A DNA stretch of 38,418 nucleotides, taken from positions 1-38,418 of the forward strand of contig NZ_AOPZ01000456.1 of assembly GCF_000414115.1 (NCBI RefSeq). The letters are read 5' to 3'. The notes under the pieces were generated by a model, which saw nothing but the letters and a program-made list of their open reading frames with translations, was not told where the DNA came from and ran no database searches. Shown piece after piece: positions 7,636 through 16,017 of the stretch (the first letter of the stretch is position 1; the number at the start of each line of letters is the position of its first letter). The stretch comes from Streptomyces aurantiacus JA 4570. GTDB taxonomy: Bacteria > Actinomycetota > Actinomycetes > Streptomycetales > Streptomycetaceae. A program made the translations under genes and the position numbers.

Positions 7636-7677
7636 CTTTCCCGTACCTCCGATGACTGTTCCGTACGCGGGCGCCTG

Positions 7678-9096
7678 CTAGCGGGCCCGGTCCAGGAGCA
7701 GTACCGCCACGTCGTCCGTGAGATCGCCGCCGTTGAGGGCCCTCGCCTCGTTCACGGCGGCCTCCAGGAGCTCCTCGCCGCCCAGGCCCGACGCGATCTG
7801 GCGGCGGACCATCTCCACCATGCCGTCCTGGCCGAGCCGCTGGTTGCCCTCACCGATCCGGCCCTCGATCAGGCCGTCCGTGTACAGCATCAGGCTCCAG
7901 CTGCCGCCGAGCTCCACCTGCCGGCGCGGCCACCGGGCGCGGGGGAGCAGGCCGAGCGCGGGGCCCCCGTCGTCGTACGGGAGCAGCTCGGCGGGGCGGC
8001 CCGGGCGCGCTATCAGCGGCGACGGGTGGCCGGCCAGGCACAGCCCGGCCCGGCGCCCGTCCGGCGCGATGTCCACCGTGCACAGCGTCGCGAAGATCTC
8101 CTCGTCGGCCCGCTCGTGCTCCAGGACCCGCTGGAGGGTGGAGAGCAGCTCGTCGCCGACCAGGCCCGCGAACGTCAGCGCGCGCCAGGCGATGCGCAGC
8201 TCGACGCCGAGCGCCGCCTCGTCCGGGCCGTGGCCGCAGACGTCACCGATCATCACGTGCACCGAGCCGTCGGGCGTGCGCACCGTGTCGTAGAAGTCGC
8301 CGCCGAGCAGCGCGCGGGAGCGGCCGGGGCGGTAGCGGGCGGCGAAGCGCAGCGGGGAGCCGTCGAGCAGCGGGGTCGGCAGCAGGCCGCGCTCCAGGCG
8401 GGCGTTCTCCTGCGCCCGCAGCCGGGACTCGGTGAGCTGGCGCTGGGCGGCGTCGGCGCGCTTGCGCTCCACCGCGTACCGGATGGCGCGGCTCAGCAGG
8501 CGGCCGTCCAGCTCCTCGCGCAGCAGATAGTCCTGGGCGCCGACGCGCACCGCCTGGGCGCCGATCTCGGCGTCGCCGGACGCGGTGAGCGCGAGGACGG
8601 CGTGCCGGGGCGCGAGGCGCAGCACGTGCTTGAGCACGGCGAGCTCGTCGGGGTCGTCCGCGCCACGGTCCGCGCCGTCGGTGCCGGTGCCGCCGTTGCC
8701 GGGGCCGCCGGGGCCCGGGCCGCCGTTGCCGCCGTTCCCGCGGCCGGTCAGGGCCAGGTCGAGCAGGATGCAGTGCACGTCGTCCGTGAGCAGCCGCTCG
8801 GCCTCGGTGAGGTTGCGGGCGGTGCGGATGCGGATGGGCTTGCCCGCGGAGTCGAGCAGCTCCGGAACGCTCAGCGAGCCCGCCGGGTCGTCCTCGATCA
8901 CCAGCAGGGTGAGGTTGGTGCTGTTGCCCACGGGGTCGTCGTCGAGGGGACCCCGGGCGGCGGCCGTGGGGCCGCCGGTGTTGTCGTCGGCGGTGCTGTC
9001 GCCGATGGGCCCGGCGCCGTCGGCTGCCGGTGTCGCTTGCGCCTGACCGCCTTCCGCGGCCGGGATCGCTCTCTGCCGCGGTATGGGTGCGGGCAT
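7678..9096 (-). CDS. Response regulator-PP2C (SpoIIE-type) phosphatase
   Basis: A 472-residue protein: a disordered N-terminus, a receiver-like domain (about 63-205) and a PPM/SpoIIE serine phosphatase domain (about 245-470). Phosphatase metal ligands lie in GGDFYD (D267), IGDVCGHG (D285), TDGLIEG (D407) and GGDLTDD. The receiver has acidic D69/D70 and phospho-acceptor D113, but a Gly/Pro-rich insert of about 30 residues follows D113 (about 117-148), and the usual catalytic Lys appears as Arg193. Such proteins usually dephosphorylate anti-anti-sigma factors in partner-switching cascades. The ATG at 9096 is preceded by GGAAGGAA, so the longer frame upstream is rejected. Confidence 0.92.
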   Translation of the reverse strand: MPAPIPRQRAIPAAEGGQAQATPAADGAGPIGDSTADDNTGGPTAAARGPLDDDPVGNSTNLTLLVIEDDPAGSLSVPELLDSAGKPIRIRTARNLTEAERLLTDDVHCILLDLALTGRGNGGNGGPGPGGPGNGGTGTDGADRGADDPDELAVLKHVLRLAPRHAVLALTASGDAEIGAQAVRVGAQDYLLREELDGRLLSRAIRYAVERKRADAAQRQLTESRLRAQENARLERGLLPTPLLDGSPLRFAARYRPGRSRALLGGDFYDTVRTPDGSVHVMIGDVCGHGPDEAALGVELRIAWRALTFAGLVGDELLSTLQRVLEHERADEEIFATLCTVDIAPDGRRAGLCLAGHPSPLIARPGRPAELLPYDDGGPALGLLPRARWPRRQVELGGSWSLMLYTDGLIEGRIGEGNQRLGQDGMVEMVRRQIASGLGGEELLEAAVNEARALNGGDLTDDVAVLLLDRAR

Positions 9097-9334
9097 CGTT
9101 GAGTTCCTTCCCTCCCCCCGAGGGCATGGTGGAGCGACGGTCGCACGCCCCACCAGACGGGGACCATAGCGGTAGCCGGGGCCTGTGCGGAATGCGGCGC
9201 GGCACGCGGCCGACGGCATATGCCGCATCCTGGACGGCATTTGGGCACGAACTCGGTCCGTCAGTGATGACGAAGGTCACGCCGGAAGGGTTGAGCCGAG
9301 GGGTGTGCCGTGCAGTGGGTCACAGCTCCGGTCA
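9097..9334. other. Intergenic region between phosphatase and NlpC genes
   Basis: This gap must hold the promoter of the leftward phosphatase gene. The purine-rich GGGGGGAGGGAAGGAA just before 9096 includes its ribosome binding site. No other gene or strong hairpin was seen. The 22-bp repeats to the right are listed separately. Confidence 0.5.
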
Positions 9335-9400
9335 GGGGTGATCGCAGCCCCGTTCAGGGGTGATCGCAGACCTGGCCGGGATGATCACAGCCCCGGCCCG
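9335..9400. repeat. Three 22-bp tandem repeats downstream of the NlpC gene
   Basis: Units at 9335, 9357 and 9379 share the core GG(G/A)TGATC(G/A)CAG with a GC-rich remainder; a partial, degenerate copy (GGGTCACAG) precedes at about 9317. The array lies just past the 3' end of the minus-strand peptidase gene. A 7-bp hairpin at 9394-9410 (CGGCCCG/CGGGCCG) overlaps its right edge and may end that gene's transcript. Confidence 0.8.
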
Positions 9401-9436
9401 GACCGGGCCGCCGCACCTGCCCAGGTGTGGCCCGGC

Positions 9437-10540
9437 TCACTTGTCGGGGCGCACGACCCCGAGTATCTCCATCGAGCCCGCGCCCGCGACCGTCACGTTC
9501 CGGCCGGGGCGGGGGGCGTGCACGATGGCGCCGTCGCCCACATAGAGCCCGACGTGGCTGGCGTCCTTGTGGTAGATGATCAGGTCGCCGGGGCGCATGT
9601 TCTTCACGTCCACGCGGGGGAGCCGCTTCCACTGCTCCTGCGAGGTGCGCGGGATGCCCTTGCCCGCGGCCGCCCACGCCTGGGACGTGAGCCCCGAGCA
9701 GTCGAAGGACTTCGGGCCCTCCGCTCCCCATACGTACGGCTTGCCGATCTGCGCGGTGGCGAACGCGATGGCCTTCTTGCCGGGCGTGGTCGCCTCGCCC
9801 TTGGCGTCCTTCAGCACACCGGTGTCCACCCAGGCCGACTGCTGCTTGAGCGCGGCCTCCTCCTCCAGCTTCCGCAGCCGCTCGCGCTCCTTCTTCTCCA
9901 GGCGCGACTCCATCTTCTCGGCGGCGGCGATCTTCTTCTTGACCTTCTTCTTCGCCTCCGCCTTGGCCTTGCGGTTGGCCTCCAGCTTCTTCCACTGGGC
10001 GGCGGCGTCCTTGGCGTACGTCTTCAAGTCCGCCTGGGTGCGGCTCATTTCGGTGAGCATGGCCTTGGTGGCGTGCTGGCCCTGGCGCAGGCGGCCCGCG
10101 CCGTCCAGGAACCGGCTCGGGTTGTCGCTCAGCATCAGCCGGGCCTCGTCCGGGATGCCGCCGCTGCGATACTGCGCGCGGGCCGCGGCGCCCGCGCGGG
10201 CCTTCAGCTTGTCCAGCTTGGCCTGGCCCTTGTCGATGGACCGGGCGAGGCGGACGATCTCCTCGGACTGCTTCTCGGCCTTCTCCTCCGCGGCGTTGTA
10301 CGCGTCGGTGGCCGTGCCCGCTTCGCGGTAGAGCCGGTCGATCTTCTTGCGGACCTCTTCGAGGGAGCTGTTCGACGGCGGACTCGGCTCACCCGGGCTC
10401 GGCGTCGGGGGAGTCGGGGAAGTCGGCGGAGTCGGCTCACCCGGGCTCGCGAACGCCGTGCCCGGCGCCGCGAGCACCGTGGCCGCGCACGCGCAGATCA
10501 ATGCCACGGCCGCCGTCGTCGAGTGCCCCTTGCCGGTCAC
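9437..10540 (-). CDS. Secreted NlpC/P60 peptidoglycan endopeptidase
   Basis: About 367 residues: an N-terminal signal peptide (hydrophobic core AAVALICACAATVLA, cleavage near AFA-SPG), a Pro-rich spacer, a long charged coiled coil (about 60-235) and a C-terminal NlpC/P60 domain. Catalytic residues are visible in FDCSGL (Cys about 281), DASHVGLYVGDG (His about 329) and IVHAPRPG (His about 341). This is the RipA-like layout: the coiled coil masks or positions a D,L-endopeptidase that cuts cross-bridge stem peptides during growth or division. Start choice among TTG 10555, GTG 10549 and GTG 10540 is open; 10540 has the best GGGGGTGG upstream. Confidence 0.93.
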   Translation of the reverse strand: MTGKGHSTTAAVALICACAATVLAAPGTAFASPGEPTPPTSPTPPTPSPGEPSPPSNSSLEEVRKKIDRLYREAGTATDAYNAAEEKAEKQSEEIVRLARSIDKGQAKLDKLKARAGAAARAQYRSGGIPDEARLMLSDNPSRFLDGAGRLRQGQHATKAMLTEMSRTQADLKTYAKDAAAQWKKLEANRKAKAEAKKKVKKKIAAAEKMESRLEKKERERLRKLEEEAALKQQSAWVDTGVLKDAKGEATTPGKKAIAFATAQIGKPYVWGAEGPKSFDCSGLTSQAWAAAGKGIPRTSQEQWKRLPRVDVKNMRPGDLIIYHKDASHVGLYVGDGAIVHAPRPGRNVTVAGAGSMEILGVVRPDK

Positions 10541-10703
10541 GCCCGCCACCCCCAAAGCTGATTTACCGTCAGTAACTTGTCAGCGTTTCCGGGATGGTGC
10601 CATGCCGCCGCCGATTACGACAGAGCCGCGCGGCAACTCCGATCCCCCACCCGCCCCATGTGACGAACGGCACGCGGAGATCGTTCCCCGCAGTTCAGGG
10701 AGG

Positions 10704-11519
10704 TCAACCCGCGCCCGGCGCCAACGCCTCCCACCGCACCGTCACTTCCCCCTGCCGCCACCGCGAACTCCGGTCCGCCACCGGCCAGTCCGCCGCCAGG
10801 TCCCGCACCGCCCGGATCCACCGCTGCCGCGCGCCGTACGAGGCGTACGGCGCGGCGGCCGCCCACGCCCGGTCGAAGTCGCGCAGGAACGCGTGCACCG
10901 GCTCGCCCGGCACGTTCCGGTGGATCAGCGCCTTCGGCAGCCGCTCGGCGAGGTCGGACGGGCGCTCCAGGGAGCCGAGCCGGGCCGCGAACGTCACCGT
11001 GCGCGGCCCCTCGGGGCCGAGCGCCACCCACACGTGCCGCCGCCCGATCTCGTCGCAGGTGCCCTCGACGAGCAGCCCGTCCGGCGCGAGCCGCGCGCAC
11101 AGCCGCTCCCAGACGGCGGCGACCGCGTCCTCGTCGTACTGGCGCAGCACGTTCGCCGCGCGGATCAGCGCCGGACGCTCGGTCGGGGGTGTCAGGGGCA
11201 CCTCGAAGCCGCCGTGCCGGAAGGTGAGGCCCTCGCGCTCGTACGGCCGCGCTGCCGCCACCCGCTCCGGGTCGATCTCGACGCCGACCACGCGCGCGTG
11301 CGGGGCGGCGGTGCGCAGCCTGAGCAGCAGCTCGACGGCGGTCCAGGGCGCGGCGCCGTACCCGAGGTCGACGGCGACCGGCGCGTCCGCGCGGCGCAGC
11401 GCGGCCCCGTGGGCGGCGGCGATCCAGCGGTCCATGCGGCGCAGCCGGTTGGGGTTCGTGGTCCCGCGCGTCACGGTTCCCACGGGGCGAGCGGACGAAC
11501 GGGGGACGCGGGGGGCCAT
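10704..11519 (-). CDS. Class I SAM-dependent methyltransferase-like protein
   Basis: A 271-residue protein. Motif I is VAVDLGYGAAPWTAVEL (about 48-64), a variant with Tyr-Gly-Ala in place of the classic Gly-x-Gly; the acidic strand is VVGVEIDPERV and a later strand reads LAPDGLLVEGTCDE. The atypical SAM loop suggests an altered or unusual substrate pocket. The ATG at 11519 begins MAPRVPRSS; it lacks a strong Shine-Dalgarno. It is divergent from mshA. Whether it works with mycothiol metabolism is unknown. Confidence 0.8.
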   Translation of the reverse strand: MAPRVPRSSARPVGTVTRGTTNPNRLRRMDRWIAAAHGAALRRADAPVAVDLGYGAAPWTAVELLLRLRTAAPHARVVGVEIDPERVAAARPYEREGLTFRHGGFEVPLTPPTERPALIRAANVLRQYDEDAVAAVWERLCARLAPDGLLVEGTCDEIGRRHVWVALGPEGPRTVTFAARLGSLERPSDLAERLPKALIHRNVPGEPVHAFLRDFDRAWAAAAPYASYGARQRWIRAVRDLAADWPVADRSSRWRQGEVTVRWEALAPGAG

Positions 11520-11676
11520 GGGGGCAAGCGTATGCAAGGCCCACGGTTGAGGTCCCCAAGGTAATGCTTTGGCAAAGAGGAAATGGAGGTGGCCCTTCCG
11601 GTGTTGCTCCCCCAGGAGGCCCGCACCTGGCCTCCCCCTCGCCGTGCCCGCCGTCAAGGCCAAGGAGGACCGCCAC

Positions 11677-13023
11677 GTGAGCCACTACGTGACCAGGCTC
11701 GGGCGTCGCTCCCCAACGGCGCCCGCCCGGATCCGGCTGCCGGGCGCCTCCCGCCGGCCCCGCCGGGTGGCGATGCTCAGCGTGCACACCTCACCGCTGC
11801 ACCAGCCCGGCACGGGCGACGCGGGCGGCATGAACGTCTACATCGTGGAGCTCGCCAAGCGGCTCGCCGCGATCAACATCGAGGTCGAGATCTTCACGCG
11901 CGCCACGACGGGGGCCCTGCCGCCCGCCGTGGAGCTGTCTCCCGGAGTGCTGGTGCGCCACGTCGACGCGGGTCCCTACGAGGGCCTCGCCAAGGAGGAG
12001 CTGCCGGCCCAGCTCTGCGCCTTCACGCACGGCGTGATGCAGGCATGGGCGGGCCACCGGCCCGGCTACTACGACCTGGTCCACTCGCACTACTGGCTCA
12101 GCGGCCACGTCGGCTGGCTGGCCGCCGAGCGCTGGGGCACCCCCCTCGTGCACGCCATGCACACCATGGCCAAGGTCAAGAACGCCGCGCTCGCCGCGGG
12201 CGACACCCCGGAGCCCGCCGCCCGCGTCATCGGCGAGACCCAGATCGTGCGCGCCGCCGACCGCCTCATCGCCAACACCTCCGAAGAGGCCGACGAGCTC
12301 GTACGCCACTACGAAGCCGACCCCGGCAAGGTCGCCGTCGTCCACCCGGGCGTGAACCTGGACCGCTTCCGTCCCGCCGACGGCCGCTCCGCCGCACGCC
12401 ACCGCCTCGGTCTCCCGCAGGACGCCCTCGTCCCGCTCTTCGCCGGCCGCATCCAGCCCCTGAAGGCCCCCGACGTGCTGCTGCGCGCCGTCGGCGTCCT
12501 CCTGGAGGAGCGGCCCGAGCTGCGCTCGCGGATCGTCGTGCCGGTCGTCGGCGGGCCGAGCGGGAGCGGTCTCGCCAAGCCGGAGGGCCTGCAGAAGCTG
12601 GCCGCCCGCCTCGGGATCGCGGATGTCGTACGTTTCCAGCCGCCCGTCGGGCAGGAGCAGCTCGCGGACTGGTTCCGGGCCGCGTCCGTCCTGGTGATGC
12701 CCTCGTACAGCGAGTCCTTCGGCCTTGTCGCCATAGAGGCGCAGGCCGCGGGGACGCCGGTGCTCGCCGCGGCGGTGGGCGGGCTGCCCGTCGCCGTGCG
12801 CGACGGGGAGACCGGGTTCCTGGTCTCCGGCCACGAACCCGCCCGCTACGCGCGCGTGCTGCGCGAACTCGCCGACCATCCCCACCTTGTGGACCGCATG
12901 GGCGCCGCGGCCGCCCGGCACGCCGAGTCCTTCGGGTGGGGGACCGCGGCGTCCGCCACGGCCGACGTGTACACCGCCGCCGTGCACGATCACCGGCGTC
13001 ACGTACGCTCGCATCATGGGTGA
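11677..13023 (+). CDS. mshA: D-inositol-3-phosphate glycosyltransferase (mycothiol)
   Basis: MshA transfers GlcNAc from UDP-GlcNAc to 1L-myo-inositol-1-phosphate, the first step of mycothiol synthesis. The 448-residue GT4 glycosyltransferase shows the MshA N-terminal signature VAMLSVHTSPLHQPGTGD then AGGMNVYI, the nucleotide-binding FAGRIQPLKAPDVLL, and the EX7E motif in SYSESFGLVAIEAQAAGTP. The GTG at 11677 follows AAGGAGGA. The stop overlaps the YbjN gene start by 8 bp. Linkage of mshA, a YbjN-like gene and phosphoglycerate mutase is also seen in mycobacteria (Rv0486-Rv0489). Confidence 0.97.
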   Translation: MSHYVTRLGRRSPTAPARIRLPGASRRPRRVAMLSVHTSPLHQPGTGDAGGMNVYIVELAKRLAAINIEVEIFTRATTGALPPAVELSPGVLVRHVDAGPYEGLAKEELPAQLCAFTHGVMQAWAGHRPGYYDLVHSHYWLSGHVGWLAAERWGTPLVHAMHTMAKVKNAALAAGDTPEPAARVIGETQIVRAADRLIANTSEEADELVRHYEADPGKVAVVHPGVNLDRFRPADGRSAARHRLGLPQDALVPLFAGRIQPLKAPDVLLRAVGVLLEERPELRSRIVVPVVGGPSGSGLAKPEGLQKLAARLGIADVVRFQPPVGQEQLADWFRAASVLVMPSYSESFGLVAIEAQAAGTPVLAAAVGGLPVAVRDGETGFLVSGHEPARYARVLRELADHPHLVDRMGAAAARHAESFGWGTAASATADVYTAAVHDHRRHVRSHHG

Positions 13024-13516
13024 GGTTTCTGGCGGGGCGCCTTCCGCGGTGGTCGAGCGGGTGCTCGACGAGGCCGGTCTTGAGTGGGAGTCCCCGGAGT
13101 CCGGGGCGTACGTGGTGACGCTGCCCGGTACGCGCAAGCTCTCCACGACGCTCTCGCTGCGCGTGGGCAAGCACTCGCTGTCCCTGAACGCCTTTGTGAT
13201 CCGTCGTCCCGACGAGAATCACGAGGGCGTTCATCGCTGGCTCCTGGAGCGCAACCTCCGCCTGTACGGCGTGAGTTACGCCATCGACTCCCTCGGTGAC
13301 GTGTACGTCGCCGGGAAGTTGCCGCTCGCCGCCGTGACCCCCGAGGAACTCGACCGGCTTCTCGGGTCCGTCCTCGAAGCGGCTGATGGGTCCTTCAACA
13401 CCTTGTTGGAGCTGGGGTTCGCGACCGCGATCCGCAAGGAGTACGACTGGCGCGTTGCGCGCGGTGAATCCACCCGGAACCTGGACGCGTTCACCCACTT
13501 GACCCGGCCCCGGTAG
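13016..13516 (+). CDS. YbjN domain-containing protein
   Basis: A 166-residue cytoplasmic protein with the YbjN/type III secretion chaperone-like fold: GAYVVTLPGTRKLSTTLSL, then HSLSLNAFVIRRPDENHEG and a helical C-terminus. It overlaps the mshA stop by 8 bp and is translated with it, as in other actinobacteria. Function unknown; the conserved pairing suggests a link to mycothiol or redox control, but that is inference only. Confidence 0.9.
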   Translation: MGEVSGGAPSAVVERVLDEAGLEWESPESGAYVVTLPGTRKLSTTLSLRVGKHSLSLNAFVIRRPDENHEGVHRWLLERNLRLYGVSYAIDSLGDVYVAGKLPLAAVTPEELDRLLGSVLEAADGSFNTLLELGFATAIRKEYDWRVARGESTRNLDAFTHLTRPR

Positions 13517-13531
13517 TTCTCCGGCTTTCCC

Positions 13532-13584
13532 CGGGTGGGGGCTTCCCTGTCCCCGCCGCTCCGCGGCGGGACATCTCCCACCCC
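13532..13584 (+). terminator. Hairpin after mshA-ybjN
   Basis: An inner stem CCCGCCGC/GCGGCGGG (13552-13559 with 13563-13570) is extended by imperfect outer arms (GGGTGGG paired with CCCACCC) and one bulged base. Confidence 0.75.
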
Positions 13585-13823
13585 GCCCGCCCGTTTCCAG
13601 TCGACCGGCAGGTGAGCGTCTCCTGCGGGGGTTGCCCGCCATCGGCGGCTGCGGGCCTTCCCTCTGTGGGCAATCGTGCCGCAGGGCGGCTCCCAACCCT
13701 TAAAGGCAGCCCAGGCCGACGGTGACCGTAACTTCGGCGGTACGGCGTCTTCCCCCGGCGGCACCCGCATGGCATGCTCCCGCCCAACGCAGACGTGAAC
13801 GCAGTTCACGTACATGCTCAGAT
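13585..13823. other. Intergenic region before the beta-helix gene
   Basis: No coding frame with support is seen on either strand. The segment near 13795-13815 has an inverted GTGAACGCAGTTCAC (13795-13809) that could serve as an operator for the downstream gene. Short minus-strand frames here lack ribosome binding sites. Confidence 0.4.
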
Positions 13824-13835
13824 GGGGAGGCGGGC

Positions 13836-15479
13836 ATGGCAAAGCTCAGCAGACGCGGCGTCCTCGGCGGAGCCATCGTCGCGGCCACCACGGCCACCGT
13901 CGGTGCCGCCGCCGCAGGCGAACCCCCCACCCTCTGGCGGGAGTTCAGCCGCACCCCCTTCACCCACCCCCAGATCCCCTACGTAGGCCGCGCAGGCGCC
14001 CGCCGGGGCACCCGGCACCTCCCTCACCCCGAGCGGGCGTTCCACGCCCACCACTACGGCGCCAGGCCCGACGCCCAGTCGAACGCGGCGCCCGCGATCA
14101 ACCGTGCCCTCGCCGCCGCCGGAAGGGCCGGCGGGGGCACGGTCCACCTCGAACCCGGCACCTACCGCGTGGACGACATCATCCGCGTCGCCCACGACAA
14201 CGTCGTCCTCCGCGGCGCGGGCAGCACCCGCACCAAGCTCGTCGCCACCAGGAACCTCACCGAGCTCGTCGGCCCCTACGGCAGTCGCTACGGAGGCGAC
14301 AAGTCGAGCTGGTCCTGGGCGGGCGGCCTGATCTGGCTCTGCCCGGCCGCCCGTTGGGACAGCCTCACCGCCGCCATCAGGGCCGAGGACTGGCCCTTCG
14401 AGGGCTGGACCGGCAACAAGCGCGACGCATGGCGCACCCTCACCACCCTCGCCCCCGCCACCCGCGGCTCCTGGTCCGTCCGCGTCACCGACCCCACCCG
14501 CCTGCGCCCCGGCGACCTCGTCCTCCTGCGCCTCGCCGACGACGCGGACCACACCCTCCTGGAGCACATGGCGGGCGAAGGACCGGGCACGCGCGCGTAC
14601 ACCTGGGACGACAAGACGAAGCTCACCTCGTACGTCCCCTACGAGTGGCCCGTACGGATCGCCTCCGTGAAGGGGCGCAAGGTGACCTTCGAGCGGCCGC
14701 TCCCGCTCGACGTCCGGCCCGAGTGGGACCCCCGGCTCACCACCCACGTCAAGGCCCTCACCGGCTCCGGCGTCGAGGGCCTCACCCTCGAAGCCGTCGA
14801 GACCCCGCAGTCCCCGCACCTGCTCGACAAGGGCCACAACGGCGTCACCTTCCAGTGCGCGTACGACTGCTGGGCCGACGACGTCCACGTACGCCACGTG
14901 GACAACGGGTTCGGCCTTGTCGCCGCCTCCGCCTGCACGCTGCGCCGCACCTCCGTCGGCGGCCGCGGCTCTCACCACCCGTACTTCTGCCGTGAGGGCT
15001 CGCACGACAACCTGATCGAGGACTTCCGGATCGAGCTGCGCACAACGCCCGCGCCCGCCGGGACCCAGCTGCACGGCATCAACGTGGAGGGCCTGTCCTC
15101 GTACAACGTCTGGTCGCGCGGCGAGATGCGGATGGGGACCTTCGACACGCACCGCGGGATGCCGTTCGCCAACGTACGGACCCAGATCACCGTCGAGAAC
15201 AACGGGCGGCACGGCGGCGACGCGAGCGCGGGGCCCCTCTACGGAGCGCGCTTCACGCACTGGAACGTCACCGTCACCAACCAGCGCGCCGGACTGGTCA
15301 AAATTGACGGCATCGCACCGCACAGCGCCACGGTCGGCATCTCCCGGGTCCGCGAGTTCGACCAGATCGACGTGCCGGACTTCTCCGGAGAGCTCAACTC
15401 GCGCATAGAGGCGTACGGTTCGCCCGATTCCGTACGCCCCCGGAATCTGTACGAGGCGCAGCGCGCCCTGGACGACTGA
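13836..15479 (+). CDS. Tat-exported right-handed beta-helix protein
   Basis: A 547-residue secreted protein. The N-terminus has a twin-arginine signal (KLSRRGVLGG plus a hydrophobic Ala/Thr stretch, cleavage around residue 28-30). The mature part begins with a Pectate_lyase_3-type entry (HHYGARPDAQSNAAPAINRA, then GGGTVHLEPGTYRVDD), and continues as a parallel beta helix. Such proteins bind or cleave polysaccharides, but the acidic catalytic residues cannot be assigned from sequence alone. A strong GGGGAGG at 13824 fixes the ATG at 13836. Folding before export, implied by Tat, suits a large beta helix. Confidence 0.88.
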   Translation: MAKLSRRGVLGGAIVAATTATVGAAAAGEPPTLWREFSRTPFTHPQIPYVGRAGARRGTRHLPHPERAFHAHHYGARPDAQSNAAPAINRALAAAGRAGGGTVHLEPGTYRVDDIIRVAHDNVVLRGAGSTRTKLVATRNLTELVGPYGSRYGGDKSSWSWAGGLIWLCPAARWDSLTAAIRAEDWPFEGWTGNKRDAWRTLTTLAPATRGSWSVRVTDPTRLRPGDLVLLRLADDADHTLLEHMAGEGPGTRAYTWDDKTKLTSYVPYEWPVRIASVKGRKVTFERPLPLDVRPEWDPRLTTHVKALTGSGVEGLTLEAVETPQSPHLLDKGHNGVTFQCAYDCWADDVHVRHVDNGFGLVAASACTLRRTSVGGRGSHHPYFCREGSHDNLIEDFRIELRTTPAPAGTQLHGINVEGLSSYNVWSRGEMRMGTFDTHRGMPFANVRTQITVENNGRHGGDASAGPLYGARFTHWNVTVTNQRAGLVKIDGIAPHSATVGISRVREFDQIDVPDFSGELNSRIEAYGSPDSVRPRNLYEAQRALDD

Positions 15480-15495
15480 GGGCCCCTAGGGGGGA

Positions 15496-15765
15496 CTACC
15501 CGAAGGGGACCAGCCGGACCACGGTCACCGTGAGGACCGAACCCGACACGTAGTAGAGGACGATCGCCCCGCCGACCGTCGCCTCGCGGCGGTCGCGCTC
15601 GGCGGTATCCGTGGACACGGGCGTCGAACCGTGCCCGTAGGGGTCGCGGCCGAGCGTGCGCACCATCGCCGCCCGGAAGGCGTCCGCGTCGTCCATCTTG
15701 GCGAGGGTGTCGTCGGCGGGCGGCGCGTACGTGATGCGATAGCTCCGGCTCCGGTGACGGCTCAC
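15496..15765 (-). CDS. RelE/ParE-like toxin candidate
   Basis: An 89-residue protein with the RelE/ParE strand-helix pattern: YRITYAPPADDTLAKM at the start, a helix ending in TLGRDPYGHGS, then RREATVGGAIVLYYVSG and VLTVTVVRLV. Family members cleave mRNA on the ribosome or poison gyrase. Its GTG start overlaps the stop of the upstream small gene by 4 bp, the usual antitoxin-toxin coupling. The core Arg residues of active RelE are only partly visible, so activity is uncertain. Confidence 0.7.
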   Translation of the reverse strand: MSRHRSRSYRITYAPPADDTLAKMDDADAFRAAMVRTLGRDPYGHGSTPVSTDTAERDRREATVGGAIVLYYVSGSVLTVTVVRLVPFG

Positions 15766-16010
15766 GCGATGCTCCGCCTCTCGGCCTCGTCGGCGGCCAG
15801 GCGGTCGAGCAGGGCCTCGGCCTCGGGGTCCGGCACGGCCTGGAGCATCCAGTGCCGCATCACGCTGTGGATCTCGTCGACCCCGGCCTCGTTGATGGCC
15901 CGGTCGAACTCCGCGCGCCGGTCCTCGGGCAGGGCGGCGCGGATGTCCGGGATGGTGTTGGGGACATCGACCTCCTCGCCGCCGATGAAGGTCTTCAGTG
16001 GTTCGGCCAT
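15762..16010 (-). CDS. Putative antitoxin partner (small acidic protein)
   Basis: An 82-residue acidic protein (core DIRAALPEDRRAEFDRAINEAG, tail DRLAADEAERRSIA) resembling DUF6247-type small actinobacterial proteins. It has no obvious DNA-binding motif. Antitoxin identity rests on position: directly upstream of, and overlapping by GTGA, a RelE/ParE-like gene. The MFS gene ends only 7 bp upstream, so the three genes are probably one transcript. Confidence 0.6.
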   Translation of the reverse strand: MAEPLKTFIGGEEVDVPNTIPDIRAALPEDRRAEFDRAINEAGVDEIHSVMRHWMLQAVPDPEAEALLDRLAADEAERRSIA

Positions 16011-16017
16011 GGTCGGG

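Noticed and set aside
8026..9102. Long plus-strand frame antisense to the PP2C phosphatase
   Set aside because: Composition of a shadow frame; the minus-strand gene has complete catalytic motifs.
13700..13963. Minus-strand frame before and in the beta-helix gene
   Set aside because: It overlaps the Tat signal peptide coding region antisense and has no recognisable content.
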